Source: CAYXDO01 sp964463485 (GTDB taxonomy: Bacteria > Myxococcota > Kuafuiibacteriia > Kuafuiibacteriales > Kuafuiibacteriaceae). Taken from it: DNA of 14,523 nucleotides. Within the stretch, counting starts at the first letter, position 1. Each line of letters starts with the position of its first letter. The notes beneath the pieces are model-generated. The model ran no database searches. It had not been told where the DNA came from and worked only from the letters and a program-made list of their open reading frames with translations. This document shows positions 1 to 8,088 of this stretch, piece by piece. The translations under genes and the position numbers were made by a program. The stretch lies in the NCBI GenBank assembly GCA_964463485.1, contig CAYXDO010000225.1:1-14523 (forward strand), read 5' to 3'.

Positions 1-117
1 CGGTCCTCCGATCCCGGTCCTCCGATCCCGGTCCTCCGATCCCGGTCCTCCGATCCCGGTCCTCCGATCTCGGTCCTCCGATCCCGGTCCTCCGATCCCG
101 GTCCTCCGATCCCGGTC
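1..117. repeat. 14-bp tandem repeat array (left end)
   Basis: Eight head-to-tail copies of the unit CGGTCCTCCGATCC fill 1-112, followed by a 5-base partial copy. Only one substitution is visible: the fifth unit (57-70) ends in T instead of C. The array starts at base 1, so it may be longer outside the window. There are no spacers, so it is a minisatellite and not a CRISPR array. Because 14 is not a multiple of 3, it cannot encode a simple repeated peptide. The complementary strand carries GGAGG and GGG runs once per unit. Confidence 0.97.
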
Positions 118-631
118 TCGTGTTGGCGCCGCATGAACCCCTTTGGGGTCGCAGGCTCCGGTGGGGAGTTGGGCGGGGTCGATTTCTGGAAATTGGCTTC
201 CGATTTCGCGACGCCTCCGAAATAGGTCGTGTCGCCGGCAAGGCAGCTTCTCCTGTCGTCGCTTTCGATGACGAAAACGCCCAAGAGTCTCGTTTCGATC
301 GGTTGGGCCACGCCGAGACCAGTGCTGGGAGGCCACCAAAGTAACTCTCGAACCACCCACCAAAGGAGCTCGGTGACTTTGGCGATCCCAGGCTTGGCGA
401 AGAAGCGCCCCAGGCCCCATGGGCAGAAGCCGACTGGACTTCCGCGACGGCTTCGGGGGGGGCCTTTTGACTCTCACCTGGGCCATGCCGAACACGTCCT
501 TACAGGTTCGGCTTCCTGCTGTGATCGAGCGTCAGCGTGGAGTCCTGCTTCCGTCAGGCTTGATCAACGCCCACGATCGAGGGGTGTCGATTTGTGGCCA
601 ACAACTGGCCGGGTTCTGCTAAGGACCCTGT
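118..631. other. Gene-poor stretch upstream of the 139-residue protein gene
   Basis: I find no convincing gene in these 514 bases. Several open frames exist on the plus strand (for example 120-344, 229-888 and 419-622). Their translations are rich in Arg/Ser/Pro, match no family I know, and lack a ribosome binding site. Small structures are visible: an ACCCC-TTT-GGGGT hairpin at 137-149 and a GGCCA-ACAAC-TGGCC hairpin at 596-610, just before the Shine-Dalgarno sequence of the next gene. I could not identify a good promoter. The stretch may be the leader of the following gene or decayed coding sequence. Confidence 0.5.
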
Positions 632-1051
632 ATGAACTCCGATACCCGCACCAAGGTCGAACGTCGCCTCATTGCCATACTGGTCGAGGAGCCGTCCCTT
701 TCCTTGAACGACATCTACACCGTGATCGACTCCATGCGATCGGGCGCTTCGGCCGCTCCGAGGCCCGCGCAGGCCCCGAAGGCGGCTCCGACCCCGAAGA
801 CCTCGACCCCAAAGAAGACCCCGATCGCGCTTCCGGATCTTCGGTCGAAGTCCGGTCGCGACACCTACGATGGCATGATCTTCGCTGAGCTCGTTCGGCG
901 CGGGGGTAACCGAATTCCCGCGAGGGCCCTCGGCGAACGGGTGCCTGGGGATGGCGATCAGCGGTTGGCTTCCCTGAAGAGGCTGGCTTCGTCCGGAAAG
1001 GTCTCCGTGGATGGACAGAGGGCTGCGACTCGCTACACGGTCAACGTGTAG
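632..1051 (+). CDS. Hypothetical protein, putative two-module DNA-binding protein
   Basis: A 139-residue protein with no family I can name. The start is supported by AAGGA at 621-625, six bases before the ATG. Residues 5-35 look helical, with an alternating charged/aliphatic pattern. Residues 38-66 form a Ser/Ala/Pro/Lys-rich flexible linker with TPK and PKK steps that resemble weak DNA-tail contacts. Residues 75-139 read like a compact helix-helix-helix-strand module (DTYDGMIFAELV, then RIPARALGERV, then a basic strand SGKVSVDG ending in RYTV), suggestive of a winged helix. No signal peptide or membrane segment is seen, so it is probably cytosolic and possibly nucleoid-associated or regulatory. 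The DNA-binding role is inferred from composition and secondary-structure pattern only. The gene stands alone and converges with the minus-strand operon that ends at 1175. Confidence 0.72.
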   Translation: MNSDTRTKVERRLIAILVEEPSLSLNDIYTVIDSMRSGASAAPRPAQAPKAAPTPKTSTPKKTPIALPDLRSKSGRDTYDGMIFAELVRRGGNRIPARALGERVPGDGDQRLASLKRLASSGKVSVDGQRAATRYTVNV

Positions 1052-1074
1052 CCAGATCAGACGAGCAGTTGAAG

Positions 1075-1091
1075 GAGTCCAGCGCGGACTC
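1075..1091. terminator. Hairpin between convergent genes, candidate bidirectional terminator
   Basis: GAGTCC-AGCGC-GGACTC forms a perfect 6-bp stem with a 5-base loop, 24 bases after the stop of the plus-strand gene. It lies in the 123-base gap facing the end of the minus-strand operon. A second perfect palindrome, TACGGT-C-ACCGTA, lies at 1117-1129. Neither is followed by a T-run, so intrinsic termination is plausible but unproven. Confidence 0.35.
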
Positions 1092-1174
1092 AGCCTGACT
1101 TGGCCCGGCGATCTCATACGGTCACCGTAGGTCTGCTTCGCGCTTTGAGCCCCTCTTGCTTGCCGGCCGATGGC

Positions 1175-2041
1175 TCAGTCCGTCGGCACGGTGTCCGCCG
1201 GCTCGATACTCAGCTTCACGCAGAGGCCGTGGAGCTCGCACTCTCCCTGACAAGACTCGGGCACACCAAGCTCGCTCCAGGTCGCGTCCCCGGGGCCGAT
1301 GAGTCGTTCGACCTGGTCGACGAGCTCCTCCGAAGTACTTGCTCGAGGCGCGGCGTCGCAGTGAGCTGCACGCGAATCGGAGCAGCTCGCGGCGAAGGCC
1401 TTGGCTGCGCTCCGAACGGTCCCGCTCTCTACATACCCGGTGAGTAGGCCCTCTCCGCTGAGTCCGAGTGAGTCACCCGTCAGTCGTCCGGAAAAGGCTG
1501 GCGAGACGACGGGAATGGGTACGCCGAACCCTTCGAAGATCGGTACCTCGGGAAACTCGAACAGTCGCGCCGCTGCGTCGACCAGCATGGAGCTGGAATC
1601 GACCGATCGGCCGGATACCTCTCGCTCGTCGGCCAGAGTGACCCCGAGCTCGTTGGAGGGCTCCCTGAAGCGATTCTCTTCACCGTAGGCCGACTCCGCG
1701 AGCTCGGTCGCGCCGCCTTCGAGGTCCTTTGCCTCGAGGAATCGGAGGCGGGCAGGGCCCCCCTTCGGTCGCCGCAGGTCGACGACGAATACCCAGGCTC
1801 GGTGAGCTGGATCCTCCAGGCGCGCGGAGATCGAGGCCGTAAGCGCGAGCTCCCCGAGCCTCGAGCCGGCCGTCGCACCCACCGAATAGCAACCCATTCG
1901 GCGAGCAGCTTCCGGGTTTTGTGGAAAGTCATAGCCGCTCACTCGACCGAGCCAGACCTGACCGTCGCCGCCGCACGCGTATGAAAAACAACCGATCGCC
2001 AAGGCTGCGGTTTGCACGCAGCTCGTCTTCGAACGCCTCAC
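1175..2041 (-). CDS. Secreted or lipid-anchored protein of unknown function, third gene of the DUF1592/DUF1552 operon
   Basis: A 288-residue protein starting at GTG 2041-2039. That start overlaps the TGA of the DUF1552 gene (GTGA), so translation is probably coupled. The N-terminus has basic residues (MRRSK) then a short hydrophobic stretch, with cysteines at residues 18 (LAIGC) and 23 (SYAC). Either could be a non-canonical lipobox, so export is likely but lipidation is uncertain. The mature part looks beta-rich and acidic. Residues 206-230 are Ser/Ala/Cys-rich. A cysteine cluster lies near the C-terminus (ESCQGECELHGLC), suggesting disulfides in an extracytoplasmic protein. I recognise no enzyme motif. 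Position and coupling imply it works with the two upstream products. Confidence is high that the gene is real and low on function. Confidence 0.8.
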   Translation of the reverse strand: MRRSKTSCVQTAALAIGCFSYACGGDGQVWLGRVSGYDFPQNPEAARRMGCYSVGATAGSRLGELALTASISARLEDPAHRAWVFVVDLRRPKGGPARLRFLEAKDLEGGATELAESAYGEENRFREPSNELGVTLADEREVSGRSVDSSSMLVDAAARLFEFPEVPIFEGFGVPIPVVSPAFSGRLTGDSLGLSGEGLLTGYVESGTVRSAAKAFAASCSDSRAAHCDAAPRASTSEELVDQVERLIGPGDATWSELGVPESCQGECELHGLCVKLSIEPADTVPTD

Positions 2042-3345
2042 GCCAGCTCCGAGAGCTCGTGCGTTCCGTCGTCGCCAAACCGAGACTCGGGACGATCGAA
2101 ATATCGCAGGAAAGTGAGATAGAGGTTCGCGAGCGGCTCGCGGTCGCGAGCTCGGACGTGGCGGCCTGCGCAGAGCGCGCCGCCCGCGCGCCCGAGTAAT
2201 ATCACGGGCAGATCGTCGGCGTTGTGTAGGTCCCCGTCCGAGATCTCACTCGAGCAGTAGACCAGCGAGTGATCGAGCAGCGTGCCGTCTCCCTCCTCGA
2301 CTTCGTCCATCCGTCGGCAAAGGTAGGCAAGCTGCTCGACCTCCCAGGTCGCGATCCGTCGGAGCTTCTGGAGCTTATCGGCGTCGCGTCCGTGATGCGA
2401 GAGGTCGTGATGATCTCCATCGACTCCCATGAACGAGTACGATCGATTGCTTCCGGACGTGGCCAACATGAAGGTGACCACTCGAGTCAGGTCGCAGCGC
2501 AGCGCGGCCACCATGAGCTCGCTCATTTCGCGGACGTGCCTTGGGATATCTCGATTGGGCGGCGGTCCGAGCTCGGGGACCGAACAAACGTCGGTAGGCG
2601 GAGCAAAGATGCGCTGCTCGAGCTCCCGAAGGCTGGTGAGATACTCATCGAGCTTACGTCGGTCGGGACTCGAGAGCTCGGCCGACAGGGACTTGGCGTC
2701 CGCTCGCACGGAGTCGAGCACGCTGGCGGCTTGGCGGCTCTTGCGGGCGCGATCCAAAGCCGTGCGCGCCACGGAGGTCCCGCCGAAGAGTCGCTCGAAC
2801 AGCACCCTGGGTGTGATGATCTTCGGAAGGGGTGAGGACGGACCCGACCAGGCGAGGCTGCGCTGGTAGGCGCAGGAGTATCCAGAGTCACAACTGCCTG
2901 AGAATGCGCCGCCGTCGATTCCCAGCTCGAGGGACGGAAAACGGGAGTCTGGGTTGCCGCGGGCGATGAGTTGGTCGACCGAGACGCCGTTTTCGAGCCG
3001 GTCCTCGGAGCGAAGAATCGCGGTCGAGGTCAAGAATGAGCCGGTGCCCCGCGCGTGCGCACCGTCTTCGTCGCGTTGGGCCGGCGCATTGGCGAGCCCG
3101 CTGATGAGGGTGAGCTTCGACTGGAGCGAGCGAAGGGGCTCGAGGGCCGGGGCCAGCTCGAGCTCTGGGCCGCGGTTCTCGGGCTTCCAGTCGGAGGCCT
3201 GAATCCCATTGGGCACGTAGAAGACCACGAAGCGCTTCGGGGTCGTGGCCGCGCGAGCGACTCTGGGACCCAGGCTCTCGAGGTAAGGGATCGCGACGGC
3301 GGCTCCTGCTCCGAACAAGAATCTCCGGCGGCTCATCAAACTCAT
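2038..3345 (-). CDS. DUF1552 (HxxSHH) family protein, Tat-exported
   Basis: A 435-residue protein, the usual size for the DUF1552 family (PF07586), whose biochemical role is unknown. The N-terminus has a twin-arginine signal: SRRRFLF at 5-11, a hydrophobic Ala/Gly stretch, and a probable cleavage after ARA near residue 32. The family's signature HDLSHH is at 313-318, following VDGDHH. Further typical segments are FYVPNG at 42-47 and SSEISDGDLHNADDLPVILL at 365-384. Members fold like sulfatase/phosphatase-related proteins and are exported folded, which suits a bound cofactor or metal (family knowledge plus inference). The ATG at 3345-3343 overlaps the stop of the DUF1592 gene (ATGA). An in-frame ATG at 3336 (residue 4, directly before SRRRF) is an alternative start. 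The next gene overlaps its stop, so the three are one translationally coupled unit. Confidence 0.95.
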   Translation of the reverse strand: MSLMSRRRFLFGAGAAVAIPYLESLGPRVARAATTPKRFVVFYVPNGIQASDWKPENRGPELELAPALEPLRSLQSKLTLISGLANAPAQRDEDGAHARGTGSFLTSTAILRSEDRLENGVSVDQLIARGNPDSRFPSLELGIDGGAFSGSCDSGYSCAYQRSLAWSGPSSPLPKIITPRVLFERLFGGTSVARTALDRARKSRQAASVLDSVRADAKSLSAELSSPDRRKLDEYLTSLRELEQRIFAPPTDVCSVPELGPPPNRDIPRHVREMSELMVAALRCDLTRVVTFMLATSGSNRSYSFMGVDGDHHDLSHHGRDADKLQKLRRIATWEVEQLAYLCRRMDEVEEGDGTLLDHSLVYCSSEISDGDLHNADDLPVILLGRAGGALCAGRHVRARDREPLANLYLTFLRYFDRPESRFGDDGTHELSELA

Positions 3346-5255
3346 CGGCGCGCCCTCGAGAAAGCGGCAGACAGGACGACCCGTTTGACGAGCTCGCGCC
3401 AGCTCGAGGCACCGGCGATGTCGTCGAGGTCCTCACGGTCGGCCCTACCCGACGGCCCTCGTCCAAGCGCGAACACGAAGAGTTTCTCAGCGACGCACCG
3501 GCGCAGCTGAGTACGACTCGCGAGCGATTCGGAGAGGTCGATCGCGCCGGTGACCCACTCCCCCTCAGGCAGCTGGCCGGTGGTATCGATGGGTAGCCCG
3601 CCGACTTCGAAGCGGAGCCGACCGTCCATGTCGAACCGCTCCAGAGCCAGACCGATGGGGTCCATCGCGTCGTGGCACCCGGCGCACCTCGGGCTGCGCC
3701 TGTGCACCTCGAGCTGTTCCCGGAGGCTCCGACCGGCCGTCGCCGAGTCCACGAGCGGCGGGACCCCAGGCGGCGGGGGTGGCGGCGGGTTGCAGAGAAG
3801 CTCGGTCAGAACCCATTTTCCCCTTCTCACCGGTGAAGTCCGATCGGCGTGGGAAGTTAGAGCGAGCCAGCCGGCTTTTCCGAGTATCCCGCGACGTTCG
3901 AGACTTTCGCCCAGGCCGACTCGCTCGAAGGCGCTCGAGCTCGTAGGCGTGAGCCCGTAGTGCGTCGACAGGTGTTGGTTCACGAAGGTGGAGTCGAGGA
4001 GCAACAGATCCTCGACGGCTCGATCTTCGATGAGGAGAGTCTCGAAGAAGAGCTCGAGCTCATGAGTCATGGCTGCTGCGAGGTCTGGGTCGAGGTCGGA
4101 CCGGGCTCTGGTGGGGATGGCCGGATCGAGACTTCGAAATCCGAGCCACTGCCCCGCGAAGCTCTCCGTCAGGCCGGTGGGATTCTCGAGGAGTCGATCT
4201 ATCTCCGCGGCGAGGGTCTCAGGGACCGAGAGCATCCCTGATTCGGCCAGGTCGATTAGGCGATCGTCCGGCGGGCCTCCCGTGACGAAGAACGAGAGCC
4301 TCGAAGCCAAGCTGAACGGGTCGATGGGTCGGTGAATTCCGGCGGGTTCCACGCGGAAGAGGAATTTTGGGGAGATGAGTATAGCCTCGATCGCGAGCGC
4401 AACACTCTCTTCGAAGGTCTCGCCCTCGTCGTACGCTGCTTGGGCGAGTCGAGCCCAGCGAGAGACCTCGTCGTCGTCAGGCGGCCTCCGGAGCGCTCTT
4501 CGGGCGAATCGGCGAACGATGCTCTCGGTGCAAGTAGCGAAGGCCTGCTCGTCGTCTGGTCTGCACGTGAAGATGCGGGCGTAGCCAGGCCCTCGCGGAG
4601 CTTCGAGCGGACCCTCGATCACGGCGAAGTCGAGGATAGCCGACGCAGGCTCGGACCCTGAGGACGCCGCGGAGAGCTCGACCCGGCCGATGGCCTTCGT
4701 CGACGCCGTCGTGACTTCGAGCTCGATGCGAGCTCGATCGGAGACCACCCGCCGGACGAGTGTCTCGCCAAGAAAGCGAGCTTCGAGCACCGGCAGGTCG
4801 CCGCCTCGAAAGGGACTGGCTACGAGAGTCACTCGGTAGGTGCCGGCGCGGTCGACGGCGATCGGGACGTCGAGCCGTCCGGACCCAATGCGCCAACCCA
4901 GACCCTGATAGGCCGCGCCGCTCGGACCGTCTAGCTCCTCGCCCTCTATCCGCTCGGAGCGCCGATCACCGAGGAGCTCGCTGATGAGGATCTTCGCAGC
5001 CCCATCGTACTGACCGAGCAGGGCCGGAGAGAGTGAGAGGACGTCGGCGATGTTGTCGAAGCCGAAGCTCGTCTCGTCTTCTGGAAAGTCAGCGGCCGGC
5101 CGAAGTTGCGTGTTGAAAAGCGCCGCGACCGTCCGGTCGTACTCGGAGCGATTCAGGCGATGCAGGACGAGCGATCGCGGCGCGGGCTCGTTGGGGCGCG
5201 CCAAACAGCCGAGCAAGAGGCAAGCCACAGCGGCGCATGCGGGGAGCCTCGACAC
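3342..5255 (-). CDS. DUF1592-type multidomain lipoprotein (DUF1587-DUF1595-DUF1592-DUF1588-DUF1585) with CxxCH motif
   Basis: A 637-residue protein. The start is GTG at 5255-5253, with GGAG a few bases upstream. A short hydrophobic signal ends in a canonical lipobox LLGC with Cys17, so it is an envelope lipoprotein. Domains as I read them: DUF1587 about 31-95; a beta-rich, probably carbohydrate-binding-like insert about 110-215 (GTYRVTLVAS motif); DUF1595 about 238-303; DUF1592 about 310-435; DUF1588 about 452-555; DUF1585 about 560-632. CAGCH at 524-528, in the typical context before DPIGLALERFD, is a c-type heme attachment motif, so the protein may be a cytochrome-like electron carrier. A run of seven prolines (490-496) precedes it. 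This family is almost always encoded next to DUF1552, as here. Its substrate is unknown; it is abundant in planctomycetes, verrucomicrobia and myxobacteria, and polymer degradation has been proposed. Confidence 0.95.
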   Translation of the reverse strand: MSRLPACAAVACLLLGCLARPNEPAPRSLVLHRLNRSEYDRTVAALFNTQLRPAADFPEDETSFGFDNIADVLSLSPALLGQYDGAAKILISELLGDRRSERIEGEELDGPSGAAYQGLGWRIGSGRLDVPIAVDRAGTYRVTLVASPFRGGDLPVLEARFLGETLVRRVVSDRARIELEVTTASTKAIGRVELSAASSGSEPASAILDFAVIEGPLEAPRGPGYARIFTCRPDDEQAFATCTESIVRRFARRALRRPPDDDEVSRWARLAQAAYDEGETFEESVALAIEAILISPKFLFRVEPAGIHRPIDPFSLASRLSFFVTGGPPDDRLIDLAESGMLSVPETLAAEIDRLLENPTGLTESFAGQWLGFRSLDPAIPTRARSDLDPDLAAAMTHELELFFETLLIEDRAVEDLLLLDSTFVNQHLSTHYGLTPTSSSAFERVGLGESLERRGILGKAGWLALTSHADRTSPVRRGKWVLTELLCNPPPPPPPGVPPLVDSATAGRSLREQLEVHRRSPRCAGCHDAMDPIGLALERFDMDGRLRFEVGGLPIDTTGQLPEGEWVTGAIDLSESLASRTQLRRCVAEKLFVFALGRGPSGRADREDLDDIAGASSWRELVKRVVLSAAFSRARR

Positions 5256-5365
5256 CGAGCTCCATCTTCGAGGCGACGACGCCGCTTGGCAACCGTCCCC
5301 GAGTCATTCCTCGAACCGCAGGCATCTTGGCTGCGGCCTGACGCGGGCAACGAAATATTTCGACG
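5256..5365 (-). promoter_or_regulatory. 110-base gap with palindrome between the glycosidase gene and the DUF1592 gene
   Basis: This gap separates two minus-strand genes and could hold either a terminator for the upstream gene or a promoter for the DUF1592 trio. It contains a perfect 12-bp palindrome CGAAATATTTCG at 5351-5362, four bases past the glycosidase stop and conspicuously AT-rich for this genome. It also has a CGCAG...CTGCG inverted repeat around 5319-5337. I could not find a convincing -35/-10 pair. An operator or a weak terminator are both possible. Confidence 0.3.
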
Positions 5366-7345
5366 CTATCGCGAAATCGTGACTTCGATGCGCCCGGTTG
5401 CGCCTAGCGTCACGCTCTTCGGTGTCAGCATTCGACTCGTTTCCGTGTCGAACGCAAGCAACTCTACGCGCTCGTCAGGGGCCCCGATCACAGTCATCGA
5501 GATCCCGTCCTCGGTCGATTCGACGCGTTCGAAGCGGCGGTCGGCGACGGTCACGAACTTGGCGGGCTCGCCGATCAGGGAGAGGCCGTTTTCGAAGATG
5601 GGAGCTAGGACGAGGTAAGTGTGATCGAAGGCCTCGCTCGTGGCGGGGAGCTCGAGGTCGGTTTCGACGACGGAGGCCTCTGCCCCTGGTTGGTAGGCGA
5701 CCAAGGGGCCCTTCCGACCGAGGTCTTCGGACAGGCGCACTCGGCGGTCGCTGATTCGGTCGGGCATGACCAACATGTCCTCGATCGGTGTGCCGTCGTA
5801 CTGCAGGAGCATGAAGAGATCGTCGGTTTGGCGGCGTGTTTCGTCGCCTCGTTCGATGTGGTACGCCGCGACGTAGGTCCAAACGTACTCTCCTCGCCTC
5901 GACTCGGTCGTGGTCACGAAGGGTCGCGAGTGCGGGAGAAACATCGCGTCGATCGGGGTCGCCGGTCGATCGGGCTTGAGCAGCACGCCGTCGGTGCGAC
6001 AGGTCTTCGAGATGATTTCGGCGTCGCTCTTTTCGATTTGATCTCCAACGCCGACCATGCCGGCGCTCAGCACACTCACCAGCGCCTCGCCCTCGCCCCA
6101 GCGCTCCGAGCTGTGGAAGTTGTCCTTGAAGGGCCACAGGCCGAGGGCGCCGGCGATCATGTTCACGATGTGAAACTGGGGCCAAAAGCCGGCCTTCGAA
6201 CCGTTGGGGATGTAGTCGATGGACGTGCGCACGGTCGTGACGGCGCGACGCTTCACCGCGTCCATGAAGTGCGCCGCGCCGGCCATGGTGAGTTGGGTGG
6301 TCAACCCTTTCGCACCCGCGGCCTCGTCGATGAAACCCATCCAGCGGTCTGCCGCGTCGACGTCCGATCGAACCTGCGGGAGCCCCCAAAACTGGGGCAT
6401 GAGCCAATCCTGCTCGTAGGTGAAGACGCCCCAGCTCGAGGCGTCGGTCATGAGCTCGTCGAAGGGCGCGCGAGAGTCTGGGAGCGACATACCGTCGCCG
6501 TCGGTGAACGGGTGCCGGTCGCGGTAGCGATTTTCGGGATCGAACCATCGGTTGTGGGCGATCAGCGGCAGGCCGAGTCGATCGCGAAACGAAGTGAGCC
6601 CGTTCGGGAACATCGAAGGGATGGGTTGCCATTCGAGGAGGCCTCCGTAGGGGCTGAGGCCTCGTCCTGGTGCTTTTTCGTACCACCACGAGTCGAGCTG
6701 AAAATATCCGAACGGGATCTTGCGCGCATCGGCGTCGGCTTTGACCGCGAGGAGAGTGTCTTCTTCGTTCAGGCCCTCTTCGGTTCGGTAATAATAGTAG
6801 GCTCCGTTGTCGGTCCAGTAGCCGAGGTGGCTGAGGCCCCGGTCCGCGTAGCGGTCCGGCGCGGGAACGGCGGTGTCTTTGCGGAGGAGCTCCCCCCAAG
6901 CTCGAACGGTCGCGTTGATCCCCTTGCCTTCGACGAACAAGAACCGGTGTGTGAACTCGGCGGGCAGAGTATCGACCTCGCCCGCCACCCCGGAGCGCAA
7001 CGAGTGGGCTTCGAAATTCACCCAACTCACGAAGAAGTGGTCGAGCGGAGAGAAGACGATGACGTCGAGGTCGTCCGAATAGAGCACGATGGGTCCGAAG
7101 CTGGGTTTGGCCTTTCGCGAGGGCGGCATCATCGGAGTCATTTCGAAGGCGAGGACGTGGGTGTATTTGGGGTCGACGGGGATAGGCTCGTATTCGAGCG
7201 CGGGCTGCTCGAAGGTCCCGGTCGCGAGGCCGGTCTTGGGGCCGTCGACCACGTGGGTCAGAACTTCGTGCCGCGCCGGTGGTGTCTCGGACGGCGCATC
7301 GTTGCAGGCCCAAAGGAGGGCAACTGCGGCTCGGTGGACGCGCAT
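5366..7345 (-). CDS. Clan GH-D-like (GH36/GH27-type) glycoside hydrolase lipoprotein
   Basis: A 659-residue protein from ATG 7345. A basic N-terminus and short hydrophobic stretch lead to LLWAC with Cys14, a plausible lipobox. A beta-sandwich-like N-terminal domain (about 40-150) is followed by a TIM-barrel-like region with the order expected of alpha-galactosidase/raffinose-synthase relatives. LGYWTDNGAYYYY lies at 174-186, GYFQLDSWWY at 213-222 (Asp218), IAHNRWFDPE at 262-271, GVFTYEQDWL at 306-315 and VRTSIDYIPNG at 372-382. By position, Asp313 would be the nucleophile and Asp377 the acid/base (inference). A C-terminal beta domain spans about 550-659. The substrate cannot be told. The frame stays open upstream to 8014, but that extension overlaps the hydrolase gene and has no protein character. 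A GTG at 7354 is an alternative start. It probably shares a transcript with the hydrolase gene 59 bases upstream. Confidence 0.82.
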   Translation of the reverse strand: MRVHRAAVALLWACNDAPSETPPARHEVLTHVVDGPKTGLATGTFEQPALEYEPIPVDPKYTHVLAFEMTPMMPPSRKAKPSFGPIVLYSDDLDVIVFSPLDHFFVSWVNFEAHSLRSGVAGEVDTLPAEFTHRFLFVEGKGINATVRAWGELLRKDTAVPAPDRYADRGLSHLGYWTDNGAYYYYRTEEGLNEEDTLLAVKADADARKIPFGYFQLDSWWYEKAPGRGLSPYGGLLEWQPIPSMFPNGLTSFRDRLGLPLIAHNRWFDPENRYRDRHPFTDGDGMSLPDSRAPFDELMTDASSWGVFTYEQDWLMPQFWGLPQVRSDVDAADRWMGFIDEAAGAKGLTTQLTMAGAAHFMDAVKRRAVTTVRTSIDYIPNGSKAGFWPQFHIVNMIAGALGLWPFKDNFHSSERWGEGEALVSVLSAGMVGVGDQIEKSDAEIISKTCRTDGVLLKPDRPATPIDAMFLPHSRPFVTTTESRRGEYVWTYVAAYHIERGDETRRQTDDLFMLLQYDGTPIEDMLVMPDRISDRRVRLSEDLGRKGPLVAYQPGAEASVVETDLELPATSEAFDHTYLVLAPIFENGLSLIGEPAKFVTVADRRFERVESTEDGISMTVIGAPDERVELLAFDTETSRMLTPKSVTLGATGRIEVTISR

Positions 7346-7404
7346 CTCGGCCACGGTAGGCGATCGGGTGGGTCGTGGGAAGAGGGCTGGTTCCGACCCG
7401 AAGG

Positions 7405-8040
7405 TCAATCTCCGAAGGTGCCGGCCTCGAGGAAGCGAAGGACCAGGGAGTGTACTTTCGGGCTCATCATGATGAACGGGTGCCGCACTTGCAGGACGCG
7501 GAAGTCTTTGGCGCCTTCGAGCATGGCCTCGACGATCCTGACTTTGCCGTCGTTGTCGCCGTCGAGCAGGGGGTTGAAGCCCCGGTCGTCTCCGCGGCCG
7601 CCGGTGAGTATGCCGATCTCCGCCGGGCCGCTCGGGTGCTCGGCGGGAGCGCCGGGGAGCATGGGGGCGAGGGGGTCCCAGCCGAGTCGGTGCAAGGGTA
7701 GGGCGTTGCGCACGAGCTCCGCGAGCTCGGCGCCTTGATTGGGCGGGGACAGCATCACGATCCGGCGCGCGGGGAGGTCGGGGAGGGCAGCGCGTGCGAC
7801 GACTCCGCCGAACGAGTGTGTCACGAGATCGATGGAGCTGCCGTGCTTGTCGGCGAGTGACTTTGCCAGCTCCCGGACTTCGCGGGCCACGTCTTCGAGG
7901 GCGCGGTGTTGATAGGCGAACGTCGGCGTCTTGGCTTCGGCCCAGCCTCCGCGGACGAGCGCTCGCGCCATGGGGACCATCGACAGTCCGGTCCGAAGGA
8001 AGCCGTGGAGGCACAACGCCGCGCGTGAGTCCGTGGACAC
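7405..8040 (-). CDS. Small alpha/beta hydrolase (PGAP1/COG1075-like lipase or esterase)
   Basis: With the GTG start at 8040 the protein has 211 residues and no signal peptide. The oxyanion-hole segment LCLHGFLRTG is at 9-18. The nucleophile elbow DLVTHSFGG is at 71-79 (Ser76, with Thr replacing the usual first Gly). LLDGDNDGKV at 158-167 supplies the probable catalytic acid (Asp162 or Asp164), and RHPFIM at 186-191 supplies the likely His187. This is the layout of compact lipase-like hydrolases of the PGAP1/COG1075 group that act on acyl esters (family knowledge). In-frame ATGs at 8136 and 8190 would add 32 or 50 residues. I prefer 8040 because GGAG lies upstream at 8055-8052 (11 bases away, rather far) and because the longer forms run antisense to gene X. 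A divergent gap of 48 bases to gene X results. The GH-like lipoprotein gene follows in the same direction. Confidence 0.8.
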   Translation of the reverse strand: MSTDSRAALCLHGFLRTGLSMVPMARALVRGGWAEAKTPTFAYQHRALEDVAREVRELAKSLADKHGSSIDLVTHSFGGVVARAALPDLPARRIVMLSPPNQGAELAELVRNALPLHRLGWDPLAPMLPGAPAEHPSGPAEIGILTGGRGDDRGFNPLLDGDNDGKVRIVEAMLEGAKDFRVLQVRHPFIMMSPKVHSLVLRFLEAGTFGD

Positions 8041-8088
8041 GCGGGGAGCATCTCCATTCCCGAGCGCCTCGTCGAGCGCTTCGTTTGG

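Noticed and set aside
1..117. CRISPR array
   Set aside because: The units are contiguous 14-mers without spacers, and no cas genes are present.
5475..7313. A 612-codon minus-strand frame overlapping the glycosidase gene
   Set aside because: Arg/Pro-rich translation with no motifs; it is the shifted-frame shadow of the real gene.
5621..7738. A 705-codon open frame on the plus strand
   Set aside because: It lies antisense to the glycosidase-like gene, whose minus-strand frame has recognisable motifs. Long open shadow frames are expected in GC-rich genes.
7346..8014. N-terminal extension of the glycosidase frame
   Set aside because: It overlaps the alpha/beta hydrolase in another frame, is Arg/Pro-rich, and a lipoprotein signal begins at 7345.
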